Assembly (NCBI RefSeq): GCF_034674885.1
Contig: NZ_JAUCDS010000014.1
Span: 16,861-80,860 of the forward strand
DNA from: Castellaniella sp034674885
GTDB lineage: Bacteria; Pseudomonadota; Gammaproteobacteria; Burkholderiales; Burkholderiaceae_B
Reading direction: 5' to 3'
DNA: 64,000 bases
A model generated the notes under the pieces. That model ran no database searches, had not been told where the DNA came from, and was given only the letters and a program-made list of their open reading frames with translations. Position numbers and translations under genes: made by a program. Each line of letters begins with the position of its first letter. The first letter of the stretch is position 1. Shown here one piece after another: positions 8,851 through 18,624 of this stretch.

Positions 8851-9179
8851 GCGCGCCTTGGGACGGGGGTAGCTTCTTCTGGTGTGCTTGTCGTTCGAGT
8901 TCTTGAGCCGCCCGGGGAGGTCATGCCCCCTCTGCCGACTGTGTCAGGCGGTCCTTCGGACTTCCCGGATCTTCTTCGTCCGGGCGGGCGTCGGGCGAAC
9001 TCGGCCTTCGGCCTCAAACACGCCCGACGACATCTCCCGCCCTCCCTTCAGAAGCATCCGGCGCCAGACAATGTCGGCGCCGGGGGCATGACCTCCCCGG
9101 GCTCATGATGTGCCATGCCACTGACCCAGCCGGTGCAGTGTCCGGTGGTGGAGCGACCATTCGACTGGTGCCGGACGCA
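8851..9179. other. Gene-free stretch of 329 bases between the OmpA-like gene and thiC
   Basis: Both flanking genes converge here. Short open frames cross it on both strands, but none has a recognisable protein, a sensible ribosome binding site or a conserved-looking composition. Most of the interval is taken up by the inverted-repeat element annotated at 8910-9102. I see no convincing T-tract terminator for either neighbour. Confidence 0.6.
8910..9102. repeat. 193-bp structured element bounded by 21-bp perfect inverted repeats
   Basis: The outer arms at 8910-8930 and 9082-9102 are perfect reverse complements (core GGGGAGGTCATGCCCCC). Inside are further nested hairpins: 8989-8997 pairs with 9021-9029 around a GGCC-TTC-GGCC mini-hairpin at 9003-9013, and 9060-9065 pairs with 9076-9081 (GGCGCC). 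It therefore resembles a non-autonomous, MITE-like or BIME-like intergenic repeat. No transposase, and no clear target-site duplication, can be seen. Copy number in the genome is unknown. Confidence 0.6.
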
Positions 9180-11093
<1,914 letters not shown>

Positions 11094-11179
11094 GAGGAAG
11101 CTCCAGGTTCGAAGAATTTCGGAAATGGAGCCGAGTCGGGGAGGACGGGAAGCGCGTTCCGGGGAAGAGCTGGACACCG

Positions 11180-11266
11180 CGCACGCTCCCAGCATCGGCA
11201 TTATCCGTACTGGTACGAAGGGTGTTTCTCAACCCGCCGGCATTGCCGCCGAGTACCCCTGCGAGA
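11180..11266 (-). promoter_or_regulatory. TPP (THI-box) riboswitch in the thiC leader
   Basis: Read on the minus strand, this leader holds the TPP aptamer signature: GGTTGAGAAACACCC (pyrimidine-sensing arm, TTGAGA in place of the commoner CTGAGA), then TACC, then ACGGATAATGCC, followed by GCTGGGAGCG. Order and spacing match known TPP aptamers. It ends about 90 bases before the thiC start, leaving room for an expression platform. Expected effect is repression of thiC when thiamine pyrophosphate is abundant. Confidence 0.9.
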
Positions 11267-11271
11267 TGGGA

Positions 11272-11277
11272 AGTATA
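11272..11277 (-). promoter_or_regulatory. Candidate -10 element of the thiC promoter
   Basis: TATACT on the minus strand lies 6-10 bases upstream of the point where the riboswitch aptamer begins, which is where a transcription start would be expected. I see no good -35 box at the right spacing, so the promoter call rests on the -10 and its position. Confidence 0.5.
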
Positions 11278-11386
11278 GGGGCAATACCGGGCATCCGCCA
11301 GTGCCCGTTTTGAAATAATCTCTATCGAATCCCTGCGAGATTTCGGCTGCGCCTGGGCCTTGTGGCGGTGGCGCGGGTCGCTGCGT

Positions 11387-12637
11387 TCAGCGGTAGCGCT
11401 GCACGCCCAGGTCGTCGCTGCGGATGGCGGTGGGGTGGCTGGATACGATGTCGGCAATCAGGCGTCCGCTGCCGCACGACATGGTCCAGCCCAACGTGCC
11501 GTGACCGGTGTTCAGGAACAGATTGTCCAGCTTGGTGCGGCCGATGATGGGGGTGCTGTCCGGGGTCTTGGGGCGCAGTCCCGTCCAGAAGTGCACGTCA
11601 CCAGGTGTGTAGCTGCCCGGAAACAGGTCGTTCAGGACCATTTCCAGGGTGCGCTGGCGGCGCGGGTCCAGATGGGTGTCATAACCGACGACCTCGGCCA
11701 TACCGCCCACGCGGATGCGCTGGTCGAACCGGGTCAGAGCGATCTTGTAGGTTTCATCCAGCAGCGTCGATACCGGCGCCCGTTCGGGATCGGAGATGTC
11801 CACCGTGATGGAATAGCCCTTCATCGGGTAGACCGGGATGTCCACGATGTCGCGCAGCAGCAGGGGCGAATACGAGCCCAGCGCCACCACATAGGCGTCG
11901 GCCTGGTGCAGGCCGGATACGCACTGCACGCCAGTGACGCGGCCGCCTGCCTGGTGCAGGGCCTGGATGGTTTCGCCGTAGCGGAACTGCACGCCCTTGG
12001 CCTCGGCCAGGCGGCTCAGGGCCTGCGTGAACAGGCGGCAGTCGCCAGTTTCGTCGTCAGGGGTGCGCAGGCCGCCGACCAGCTTGTGGCGGACCTGGTG
12101 CAGGGCCGGTTCGTAATCCACCAGGTGGTCGCCGTCGATCAGTTCATAGGCTACGCCGGCATCGCTCAGGGCCTGGACGTCGAGCTGAGCCGCATCCATC
12201 TGCTTTTGGGTGCGGAAGACTTGCAGCGTGCCCTGGCGGCGGCTTTCGAACTGGATGCCGGTGTCCGACTGCAGTTCGTGCAGGCATTGGCGGCTGTAGG
12301 CCGACAGGCGCAGCATCCGGTCCTTGTTGGTGGCGTAGCGGGCGGGTGTGCAGTTGCGCCACATGTCGAACATCCAGCGCAGCTGGAACAGGCTGCCATC
12401 GGGTCGGATGGTCAGCGGAGCGTGCTGGGTGAACAGCCATTTCAGGGCCTTCAGCGGGATGCCGGGCGCCGCCCACGGGGACGAATAGCCGAAGGACAGC
12501 TGCCCGGCGTTGGCAAAGCTGGTTTCTTCGGCGGTGCCGGATTCCCGGTCGATGACGGTCACGTCGTGTCCCTGGCATGCCAGATAATAGGCGCTCGTGA
12601 CACCCACGACGCCGGCCCCTAAAACGAGAACCTTCAT
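11387..12637 (-). CDS. dadA: D-amino acid dehydrogenase small subunit DadA
   Basis: DadA is an FAD flavoprotein that oxidises D-amino acids such as D-alanine to keto acids at the inner membrane. The 416 residues begin with the FAD-binding GxGxxG motif (VLGAGVVGVTSAYYLA) and an acidic end to strand two (VIDRE). The typical STANGTFSYGYSSPWAAPG-like segment appears as NAGQLSFGYSSPWAAPGIP, and the C-terminal NTGHGTLGWTMSCGSG is also conserved. It is divergent from an Lrp-type regulator with two palindromes between, which suggests substrate-responsive control. No racemase gene (dadX) is next to it. Confidence 0.94.
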   Translation of the reverse strand: MKVLVLGAGVVGVTSAYYLACQGHDVTVIDRESGTAEETSFANAGQLSFGYSSPWAAPGIPLKALKWLFTQHAPLTIRPDGSLFQLRWMFDMWRNCTPARYATNKDRMLRLSAYSRQCLHELQSDTGIQFESRRQGTLQVFRTQKQMDAAQLDVQALSDAGVAYELIDGDHLVDYEPALHQVRHKLVGGLRTPDDETGDCRLFTQALSRLAEAKGVQFRYGETIQALHQAGGRVTGVQCVSGLHQADAYVVALGSYSPLLLRDIVDIPVYPMKGYSITVDISDPERAPVSTLLDETYKIALTRFDQRIRVGGMAEVVGYDTHLDPRRQRTLEMVLNDLFPGSYTPGDVHFWTGLRPKTPDSTPIIGRTKLDNLFLNTGHGTLGWTMSCGSGRLIADIVSSHPTAIRSDDLGVQRYR

Positions 12638-12692
12638 GGTCGAACCTCGAATGGATTAATTTTTGATGATGATAGGCAATAATCTCAGGTGA

Positions 12693-12722
12693 TTTTTCAT
12701 GAAAAAATAAGGTTTTCATGAA
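12693..12722. promoter_or_regulatory. Two palindromic candidate operators between dadA and the Lrp-type gene
   Basis: TTTTTCATGAAAAA at 12693-12706 is a perfect 14-base palindrome. A second core, TTCATGAA at 12715-12722, has its centre 19 bases away, close to two helical turns. The AT-rich tract stands out from the GC-rich surroundings. Lrp/AsnC proteins bind paired palindromes of this sort as octamers, so these are the likely sites for the regulator at 12823. Inference from sequence only. Confidence 0.6.
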
Positions 12723-12822
12723 TTTTGTCGTGCACTGACTGGCCAAATGATGGGCCGTAGGACAAAATGCTGACAGGGGCGCCGGCCTGTGTCAGGCACG
12801 GTATTTTCACTCGGGAAATCGC

Positions 12823-13311
12823 ATGCGCATTCAAAAAGAATCCGTACATACGCTGGACAAAATCGATCGTCGGATCCTGGATCTGCTGCAGCAGAACGGG
12901 CGCTTGTCCATGACGGAACTGGCCGATGCGATCGGCCTGACGGTGACCCCGTGCATCGAGCGGGTGCGCCGCCTGGAACGGGATGGCGTCATCACAGGCT
13001 ACCATGCCCGCGTGTCCCCCGCAGCCCTGGATGCCGGCCTGCTGGTCTTCGTGGAAATCAGCATGTCCAGCAAGTCGGAACGCACCTTCGAGGAATTCCG
13101 CCGCGAGGTGCTGTGCGTGCCCCAGGTGCTGGAATGTCATCTGGTTTCGGGTGAATTCGACTACCTGATCAAGGCCCGCATCAAGGAAATCGGCCAGTAC
13201 CGCAACCTGCTGGGCAACATCCTGCTGCGCCTGCCGGGCGTGACTCAAACCAAGAGCTGCGTGGTGATGGAGGAGGTCAAGGAGACCCTGTTCATCCCCG
13301 CGCAGAAATGA
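12823..13311 (+). CDS. Lrp/AsnC-family transcriptional regulator
   Basis: 162 residues with an N-terminal winged helix-turn-helix (MTELADAIGLTVTPCIERVRRLERDGVI, about 27-55) and a C-terminal RAM/AsnC ligand-binding domain (from about 75, including VLECHLVSGEFDYLIKARIKEI). It is divergent from dadA. By analogy with the Lrp family protein that controls dad genes in other proteobacteria (DadR), it probably activates dadA in response to alanine or another amino acid. Global Lrp is the alternative reading; the adjacent target favours a local role. Confidence 0.9.
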   Translation: MRIQKESVHTLDKIDRRILDLLQQNGRLSMTELADAIGLTVTPCIERVRRLERDGVITGYHARVSPAALDAGLLVFVEISMSSKSERTFEEFRREVLCVPQVLECHLVSGEFDYLIKARIKEIGQYRNLLGNILLRLPGVTQTKSCVVMEEVKETLFIPAQK

Positions 13312-13333
13312 CCGGTCGACCTGCGCCGGCGGC

Positions 13334-14497
13334 TTATTGACCGTCCTGCGGCGTGCGCGCCCGCACCACCACCAGATTGTCGCGGTGGATCAGTTCCGGA
13401 TCGGACAGGTGCCCCAGGATGTCCGCGATGCGGGTGCTGGGCTGGCGCATGATGCGCGCCGTGTCGGCCGAGGAATAATTGATCAGGCCTCGGCCGCATT
13501 CCACCCCGTGTTCATCGACGCAGGCGACGACGTCGCCGCGTTCGAAATCGCCTTCGACGTCGGTGACACCGATGGGCAGCAGGCTGCGGTGCCCTTGGGT
13601 CAGGGCCCGCACGGCGCCGGCGTCCAGGGTGATGCGCCCGCGCAGGCGCAGATGGTTCACCATCCAGCGCTGGCGGGCCGACCTGACCGGCAGCACGGCC
13701 CGCAGTTCGGTGCCGATGGCCTCGCCGGAAGTCAGACGTTGCAATACGGCGGGTTCGCGTCCTGACGCGATGATCGTGTGCCCGCCGCTGTTGGCGGCGC
13801 GTCGGGCGGCCAGGACCTTGGTCAGCATGCCGCCCGTACCGATGGCGCTGCCAGAACCGCCCGCCATGGCCTCAAGAGCAGGGTCGCCCGCCTGGCCCTG
13901 GTGGATGAATCGCGCGTCGGGGTGCCTGCGCGGGTCGGCGCTGTACAGGCCGGCCTGGTCCGTCAGGATGATCAGCACGCTGGCTTCGACCAGATTGGTC
14001 ACCAGGGCGCCCAGCGTGTCGTTGTCGCCCACCCGGATTTCGTCGGTGACGACGGTGTCGTTTTCGTTGACGATGGGCACGACACCCAGGTTCAGCAAGG
14101 TCACCAGGGTGCTGCGGGCATTCAGATAGCGGCGCCGGTCGGCCAGGTCTTCGTGTGTCAGCAGGATCTGTGCAGTGCGCACGCCATGGCGGGCGAAGGC
14201 GGTCTCGTAGGCCTGGATCAGGCCCATCTGGCCGACGGCGGCGGCGGCCTGCAGTTCGGACATGGCCTTGGGGCGGCGCGGCCAGCCCAGGCGGGCCATG
14301 CCTTCGGCGATGGCGCCACTGGACACCAGGACGATCTGACGGCCTGCGGCGTGCAGGGCGGCGATCTGCTCGGCCCATTGGGCCACTGCGGGCAGGTCGA
14401 TGCCTCGACCTTCGTTGGTGACCAGGGACGAGCCGACCTTCAGGACCAGCCGGTGGGCATCCTGGGCGACGGAAGAGGCAAGGGCGGGCGTGGACAT
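13334..14497 (-). CDS. proB: Glutamate 5-kinase ProB
   Basis: ProB phosphorylates glutamate in the first step of proline synthesis. From the ATG at 14497 the protein has 387 residues: an amino-acid kinase domain beginning LVLKVGSSLVTNEG, then a C-terminal PUA domain from about residue 290 (RGRITLDAGAVRAL). The frame runs on upstream to 14686, but that extension is not conserved-looking. It follows obgE, an arrangement common in Betaproteobacteria. proA is not in the window. Confidence 0.95.
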   Translation of the reverse strand: MSTPALASSVAQDAHRLVLKVGSSLVTNEGRGIDLPAVAQWAEQIAALHAAGRQIVLVSSGAIAEGMARLGWPRRPKAMSELQAAAAVGQMGLIQAYETAFARHGVRTAQILLTHEDLADRRRYLNARSTLVTLLNLGVVPIVNENDTVVTDEIRVGDNDTLGALVTNLVEASVLIILTDQAGLYSADPRRHPDARFIHQGQAGDPALEAMAGGSGSAIGTGGMLTKVLAARRAANSGGHTIIASGREPAVLQRLTSGEAIGTELRAVLPVRSARQRWMVNHLRLRGRITLDAGAVRALTQGHRSLLPIGVTDVEGDFERGDVVACVDEHGVECGRGLINYSSADTARIMRQPSTRIADILGHLSDPELIHRDNLVVVRARTPQDGQ

Positions 14498-14600
14498 ACG
14501 GGCAGCGCGCGGATCGGCAACAAGGAGTGGCGACAGAACCCCCGCCGGGCCGAACCGGTCAGCCGCTGAGCGGGTGTTCTGCAGTGTAGCGCAGCGTCGT

Positions 14601-15713
14601 TCAGGATGGCGTTGCGTCAGAGGCCGGATCGCGGTCGTCGGCGTCTGACGGATGGCCCGTGAAACGAGGGTCTTCGTCGTGCGCATGCGCCGCGCGCTGC
14701 TGTTCGTCCAGCCAGGACTGGATGGCGCCCATCAGCGACGAGGTGCCCGACCCGGTCAGGGCCGAAATCCCGAAGACCGGACCCGTCCATTGCAGTTCGC
14801 GGCAGATGCGGTCCTGGATGGCGGCTGGGTCTTCGACCATGTCGAGCTTATTCAGCACCAGCCAGCGCGGCTTGGCGGCGAGTTCGGGGCTGTATTGTTC
14901 GAGTTCGCGCACGATGGCCCGCGCATCCTGGATGGCCTGGGCGCCGGCGTCGACGTCGGGGTCCGGCGAGTACACGTCCAGCAGATGCAGCAGCACCCGG
15001 GTGCGGCTGAGATGCCGCAGGAATTGATGGCCCAGGCCGGCGCCTTCAGAGGCGCCTTCGATCAGGCCTGGAATGTCGGCGATCACGAAACTGTGCGACG
15101 CGGATGTGCGTACCACGCCCAGATTCGGGTGCAGCGTGGTGAAGGGGTAGTCCGCGATCTTCGGTTTGGCGTTCGACACCCGTGTGATCAGGGTGGATTT
15201 CCCCGCATTGGGCATGCCCAGCAGGCCCACGTCCGCCAGGACCTTCAGTTCCAGCCGCAAGCGGCGTTGTTCGCCTTCGCGCCCCGGGGTGAACTGGCGT
15301 GGCGCCCGGTTGGTGCTGGACTTGAAGTGCAGGTTGCCCAGGCCGCCGTTGCCGCCGGCCGCCAACGTGACCTGCGCGCCATGACGGTCCAGGTCGAACA
15401 GCTGTTCGTCCGTGTCGGCGTCGTGGATCACGGTGCCCACGGGCATGCGCAGGACGATGTCCGGCGCGCCGGCTCCGTATTGGTCCGAACCCCGGCCGTT
15501 TTCGCCGTTCTTCGCCCGATGCAGGCGAGCGTAGCGGTAGTCGATCAGGGTGTTGATGTTGCGGTCGGCAACGGCCAGGATGGAGCCGCCGCGCCCGCCG
15601 TCGCCGCCGTCTGGCCCGCCCATCGGGATGAATTTTTCCCGCCGGAAGCTGGCTACGCCGTTACCGCCTTTGCCGGCAACGACCTCGATGGTGGCTTCGT
15701 CTACGAATTTCAT
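14601..15713 (-). CDS. obgE: Obg-family GTPase (CgtA)
   Basis: ObgE is an essential GTPase acting in 50S ribosome assembly and stress signalling. The 370 residues comprise the glycine-rich Obg fold (1 to about 158, with GGDGGRGGS) and a G domain with G1 GMPNAGKST, G3 DIPGLIEGA and G4 NKLD. The C-terminal tail is acidic and Asp/Ala-rich. It lies downstream of rplU-rpmA but is separated from them by a terminator at 15732-15764, so it needs read-through or a promoter in the 73-base gap. Confidence 0.96.
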   Translation of the reverse strand: MKFVDEATIEVVAGKGGNGVASFRREKFIPMGGPDGGDGGRGGSILAVADRNINTLIDYRYARLHRAKNGENGRGSDQYGAGAPDIVLRMPVGTVIHDADTDEQLFDLDRHGAQVTLAAGGNGGLGNLHFKSSTNRAPRQFTPGREGEQRRLRLELKVLADVGLLGMPNAGKSTLITRVSNAKPKIADYPFTTLHPNLGVVRTSASHSFVIADIPGLIEGASEGAGLGHQFLRHLSRTRVLLHLLDVYSPDPDVDAGAQAIQDARAIVRELEQYSPELAAKPRWLVLNKLDMVEDPAAIQDRICRELQWTGPVFGISALTGSGTSSLMGAIQSWLDEQQRAAHAHDEDPRFTGHPSDADDRDPASDATPS

Positions 15714-15731
15714 GATGGATACATTCTAATG

Positions 15732-15764
15732 AAAAAAAAGACCCCGCCGGTTGGGCAGGGCCTT
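15732..15764 (-). terminator. Rho-independent terminator after rpmA
   Basis: On the minus strand, GGCCCTGCC pairs with GGCGGGGTC (two G-U pairs) around CAACC, followed by eight T residues. It lies 23 bases beyond the rpmA stop and 19 bases before obgE, so it should reduce transcription of obgE relative to the ribosomal genes. Confidence 0.85.
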
Positions 15765-15786
15765 TTCTCGGTGCATTGACCGGTGA

Positions 15787-16047
15787 TCAGCTGACCGATT
15801 CGACCGAAACGGTGCGCTTGTTCAGCGCCCCTTTGATCGAGAACTGCACGGTGCCATCCACCAGGGAGAACAGCGTGTGGTCCTTGCCGATGCCGACGTT
15901 CACGCCGGGGTGAAACTGCGTGCCGCGCTGACGGACGATGATGCCGCCAGCCAGGATCGCCTGGCCGCCGTAGACTTTCACGCCCAGTCGTTTCGATTCT
16001 GAATCGCGGCCGTTGCGAGTCGAGCCGCCGCCCTTTTTGTGTGCCAT
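15787..16047 (-). CDS. rpmA: 50S ribosomal protein L27
   Basis: 86 residues beginning MAHKKGGGSTRNGRDSESKR, the invariant L27 N-terminus that reaches towards the peptidyl-transferase centre. Length and the GGIIVRQRGTQFHPGVNVG segment fit the family. It follows rplU by 21 bases in the usual two-gene order. Confidence 0.98.
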   Translation of the reverse strand: MAHKKGGGSTRNGRDSESKRLGVKVYGGQAILAGGIIVRQRGTQFHPGVNVGIGKDHTLFSLVDGTVQFSIKGALNKRTVSVESVS

Positions 16048-16068
16048 GAGTTGTGCTCCTTGACGGGA

Positions 16069-16380
16069 TCAGGCCGCAACCGCGTCGATGCGGATTTCGG
16101 TGTAGTTCTGACGATGACCTTGGTGCTTTTGGTAGTGCTTGCGCCGACGCATCTTGAAGATCTTGACCTTGTCGTGACGACCTTGCGCAAGAACAGTGGC
16201 TTTGACCGCAGCGCCGGCAACGAAGGGCGTGCCGATCTTCAGCGTATCGCCTTCGCCGACCGACAACACCTGGTCCAGCGAGATTTCTTGCCCAATGTCA
16301 GCCGGTATCTGTTCGATTTTCAGTTTCTGGCCAGCGCAAACACGATACTGTTTGCCGCCGGTTTTTATGACCGCGTACAT
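16069..16380 (-). CDS. rplU: 50S ribosomal protein L21
   Basis: 103 residues starting MYAVIKTGGKQYRVCAGQKL, with the C-terminal RRRKHYQKHQGHRQNYTEI typical of L21. An AGGAAA lies just upstream of the ATG at 16380. An in-frame extension upstream to 16449 covers the leader and is not part of the protein. Promoter of rplU-rpmA is probably the one at 16506-16534. Confidence 0.98.
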   Translation of the reverse strand: MYAVIKTGGKQYRVCAGQKLKIEQIPADIGQEISLDQVLSVGEGDTLKIGTPFVAGAAVKATVLAQGRHDKVKIFKMRRRKHYQKHQGHRQNYTEIRIDAVAA

Positions 16381-16464
16381 GGGGGGTTTCCTGTGAAAAT
16401 ACCCGGTGGCTGGATTTGTTTCCCCTGGTGGGGATTCAATCAAATTCAAGATGCCGGGGATGCC

Positions 16465-16512
16465 AAAAACGGCCTGACTTTGCTAAAAGCCAGACCAAGC
16501 CCGTCATTTTTG
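16465..16512 (-). terminator. Candidate imperfect terminator after argJ
   Basis: The minus strand holds AAAAATGACGGGC and GGTCTGGC upstream of a loop TTTTAGCAAA, then GTCAGGCCGTTTTT. The stem is imperfect but ends in five T residues. It would separate argJ from rplU. It overlaps the -10 region proposed for rplU, so one of the two calls may be wrong. Confidence 0.35.
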
Positions 16513-16534
16513 CAGAATTCCGCTTGCAAATCAA
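16506..16534 (-). promoter_or_regulatory. Candidate promoter of rplU-rpmA
   Basis: On the minus strand TTGATT at 16534-16529 is followed after 17 bases by AAAAAT at 16511-16506. The -35 and spacing are good, the -10 is poor. It would give a leader of about 120 bases before rplU. Confidence 0.35.
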
Positions 16535-16546
16535 GAGGGTGTGGGT

Positions 16547-17773
16547 TCAGGACCGATAATCTGCGTTGATGCTGACGTATTCGTGCGAGAAATCGCAGGT
16601 GTACACCGTGTCGGCCACGTCACCGCGCCCCAGGGCCACGCGCACCAGGATTTCGGCTTGCGCCATGACGCGCTGGCCGTCTTCTTCGCGGTAGTCGGGG
16701 TCGCGCCCGCCCTGGGTGGCGACCTGGACGTCGCCCAGCCACAGAGTCAGTTTCGACACGTCCAGGTCGTCGATGCCGGCGTAGCCGATGGCTGCCAGGA
16801 TGCGGCCCAGGTTGGGGTCGGACGCGTAGAAGGCGGTCTTGACCAGCGGCGAATGGGCGATGGCATAGGCGACTTTCAGGGCTTCGTCCGTGGTGGCTGC
16901 CTGTTCCACACGGATGGTCATGAATTTCGTGGCGCCTTCGGCGTCGCGCACGATCTTCTGGGCCAGTTCGCGGGCGGCATCGGTCAGGGCCTGGGCCAGC
17001 GGCGCGTAGCGCGGGTCGTGTTCGGATTCGATGCGCGCGCCGCTGGCGCCGGTCGCGATGATGATGAAGGAGTCGTTGGTGGACGTGTCCCCGTCCACCG
17101 TGATGCGGTTGAAGGACTGATCGGCGATCCGGCGGGTCAGCGCCTGCAGCAGCGCGGGCGCCAGGCCGGCATCGGTGCCCAGGAACCCCAGCATGGTGGC
17201 CATGTTGGGGCGGATCATGCCGGCCCCCTTGCTGACGCCGGTGATGGTGACGGTGGCGCCGTCCAGTTCCAGCCGCCGGGAATGGATCTTGGGCTGGGTG
17301 TCGGTCGTCATGATGCTGTGCGCGGCCTCGAACCAGTGGTCGGGCTGTGCGTCGGCGATGGCCGCCGGCAGCCCGGCGATCAGGCGGTCGACGGGCAGGG
17401 GTTCCAGGATGACGCCAGTGGAGAAGGGCAGGATCTGGTTAGCCTGGATCTGCAGGGCGTCAGCCAGGGCGTGGCAGGTTTCGCGGGCGGCCTGTAGGCC
17501 CGGGGCGCCGGTGCCCGCGTTGGCGTTGCCGGTGTTGATCACCAGGGCGCGGATGCCGTGACCGGCTGCCAGATGGGCCTCGCAGACCTGGACGGGCGCG
17601 GCGCGGAAGCGGTTGCGCGTGAACACGCCGGCGACGCTGGCGCCTTCGTCCAGCAGCAGCACGGTCAGGTCGCGGCGACCGGCCTTGCGGATGCCGGCTT
17701 CGGCGGTGCCGATACGGATGCCGGAAACCGGGAAGATGGCGTCGCGCGCCGGGATGTGCAGATTGATGGCCAT
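16547..17773 (-). CDS. argJ: Bifunctional ornithine acetyltransferase / N-acetylglutamate synthase ArgJ
   Basis: ArgJ transfers acetyl from N-acetylornithine to glutamate, recycling the acetyl group in arginine synthesis. From the ATG at 17773 there are 408 residues. The autoproteolytic cleavage motif is intact (GMIRPNMATMLGF), with Thr193 as the predicted nucleophile at the start of the beta chain. An upstream in-frame extension to 17833 crosses a terminator hairpin and is rejected. It stands alone between a MarR-type gene and rplU. Confidence 0.95.
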   Translation of the reverse strand: MAINLHIPARDAIFPVSGIRIGTAEAGIRKAGRRDLTVLLLDEGASVAGVFTRNRFRAAPVQVCEAHLAAGHGIRALVINTGNANAGTGAPGLQAARETCHALADALQIQANQILPFSTGVILEPLPVDRLIAGLPAAIADAQPDHWFEAAHSIMTTDTQPKIHSRRLELDGATVTITGVSKGAGMIRPNMATMLGFLGTDAGLAPALLQALTRRIADQSFNRITVDGDTSTNDSFIIIATGASGARIESEHDPRYAPLAQALTDAARELAQKIVRDAEGATKFMTIRVEQAATTDEALKVAYAIAHSPLVKTAFYASDPNLGRILAAIGYAGIDDLDVSKLTLWLGDVQVATQGGRDPDYREEDGQRVMAQAEILVRVALGRGDVADTVYTCDFSHEYVSINADYRS

Positions 17774-17815
17774 GGTGATCGTGCGTCTGGGTTGCCTGCG
17801 GGGTCCGCAGAGGGT

Positions 17816-17857
17816 CAAAAAACAAACTCCCATTCTATGACGAATGGGAGTTTGTTT
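17816..17857 (-). terminator. Strong rho-independent terminator after the MarR-type gene
   Basis: Arms AAACAAACTCCCATTC at 17820-17835 and its exact reverse complement at 17842-17857 form a perfect 16-bp stem with a 6-base loop. On the minus strand the second arm runs into six T residues. It separates the MarR-type gene (stop at 17937) from argJ (start at 17773). Confidence 0.85.
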
Positions 17858-17936
17858 GACGAATCCGGATCGCCCGCAGGCGACGAGGTGGCAGGCAATG
17901 CAGGATGTGCCGCTCAGCCGCCCCGGATGCGCGGCT

Positions 17937-18467
17937 TCAGACTGCGGGCAGCCGCGCGTAGGTTGCCTGCTTCAGGTCGCCCAGCAGGTCGAACAGCGTG
18001 TTGCGGGACGTCGGCGCCAGCCCGCCCAGCAGCGACTGGATCCAGTTTTCGTGGGCGTTCTGCATGCGGCGGTGGTAGCGACGGCCTTTCAAGGTCAGGC
18101 GGATCAGGGAGCTGCGTCGATCATTGTCGTCTTTCGTGCGTTCCACCAGGCCGTCTTTTTCCAGCTGGTCGGTGATGCCGGTGATGTTGCCGTTGGTCAC
18201 CATCATCAGGCGCGACAGTTCGCTCATTTTCAGCCCCTTGGGGGCGTGGGTCAGCTGTGACATCAGGTCGAAGCGCGGCAGGGTTGTCTGGAATTCGCTG
18301 CGCAGGCGGCTGCGGACTTCGTTTTCGATCAGGGTGCAGCAGCTGAGCATGCGCAGCCACAGGCGGATGTCGGCGGGTTCCTGGCCGGTGGTCCGGGTTT
18401 CCAGGTCCGGGGTGCCCAGAGCAACAGCGGGGTGTTGCGTGGCGGCGTAGTGTGTGTAGTCGGTCAT
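17937..18467 (-). CDS. MarR-family transcriptional regulator
   Basis: From the ATG at 18467, 176 residues. A winged helix-turn-helix occupies about 75-150: LRSEFQTTLPRFDLMSQL, then KGLKMSELSRLMMVTNGNITGITDQL (recognition helix), then the wing DDNDRRSSLIRLTLKG. MarR proteins usually repress a divergent or neighbouring gene and respond to aromatic ligands; here the neighbours (argJ, hemL) are both on the same strand, so the target is not obvious. An imperfect inverted repeat AAGAAACTTGAAGTTCTT at 18560-18577 upstream could be its own operator. An upstream in-frame extension to 18581 exists. Confidence 0.88.
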   Translation of the reverse strand: MTDYTHYAATQHPAVALGTPDLETRTTGQEPADIRLWLRMLSCCTLIENEVRSRLRSEFQTTLPRFDLMSQLTHAPKGLKMSELSRLMMVTNGNITGITDQLEKDGLVERTKDDNDRRSSLIRLTLKGRRYHRRMQNAHENWIQSLLGGLAPTSRNTLFDLLGDLKQATYARLPAV

Positions 18468-18585
18468 GGCGCGCCTTTGGGCCGCGTGGGCGGCCACGGA
18501 AATATGGATGACGGACTGAGTGTAGAAGTCCCTGGACGGCGCGTCTTTGTCCTGGGTCAAGAAACTTGAAGTTCTTATCAATTGA

Positions 18586-18619
18586 CGCTCCGGGGGCGTC
18601 TACAGACGCCCCCGGAGCG
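18586..18619 (-). terminator. Perfect 16-bp hairpin after hemL
   Basis: CGCTCCGGGGGCGTCT at 18586-18601 is exactly repeated in reverse complement at 18604-18619, two bases apart. It lies 6 bases beyond the hemL stop and before the MarR-type promoter region. There is no T-tract after it on the minus strand, so it may act as an mRNA-end stabiliser or Rho-assisted terminator rather than a classical intrinsic one. Confidence 0.6.
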
Positions 18620-18624
18620 CGTGT

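Noticed and set aside
8882..9108. Short open frames on both strands within the inverted-repeat element
   Set aside because: They exist only because the element is GC-rich and self-complementary; no ribosome binding site or recognisable protein.
11094..11201. N-terminal extension of ThiC from the ATG at 11201
   Set aside because: It would translate through the TPP riboswitch and adds residues absent from the family.
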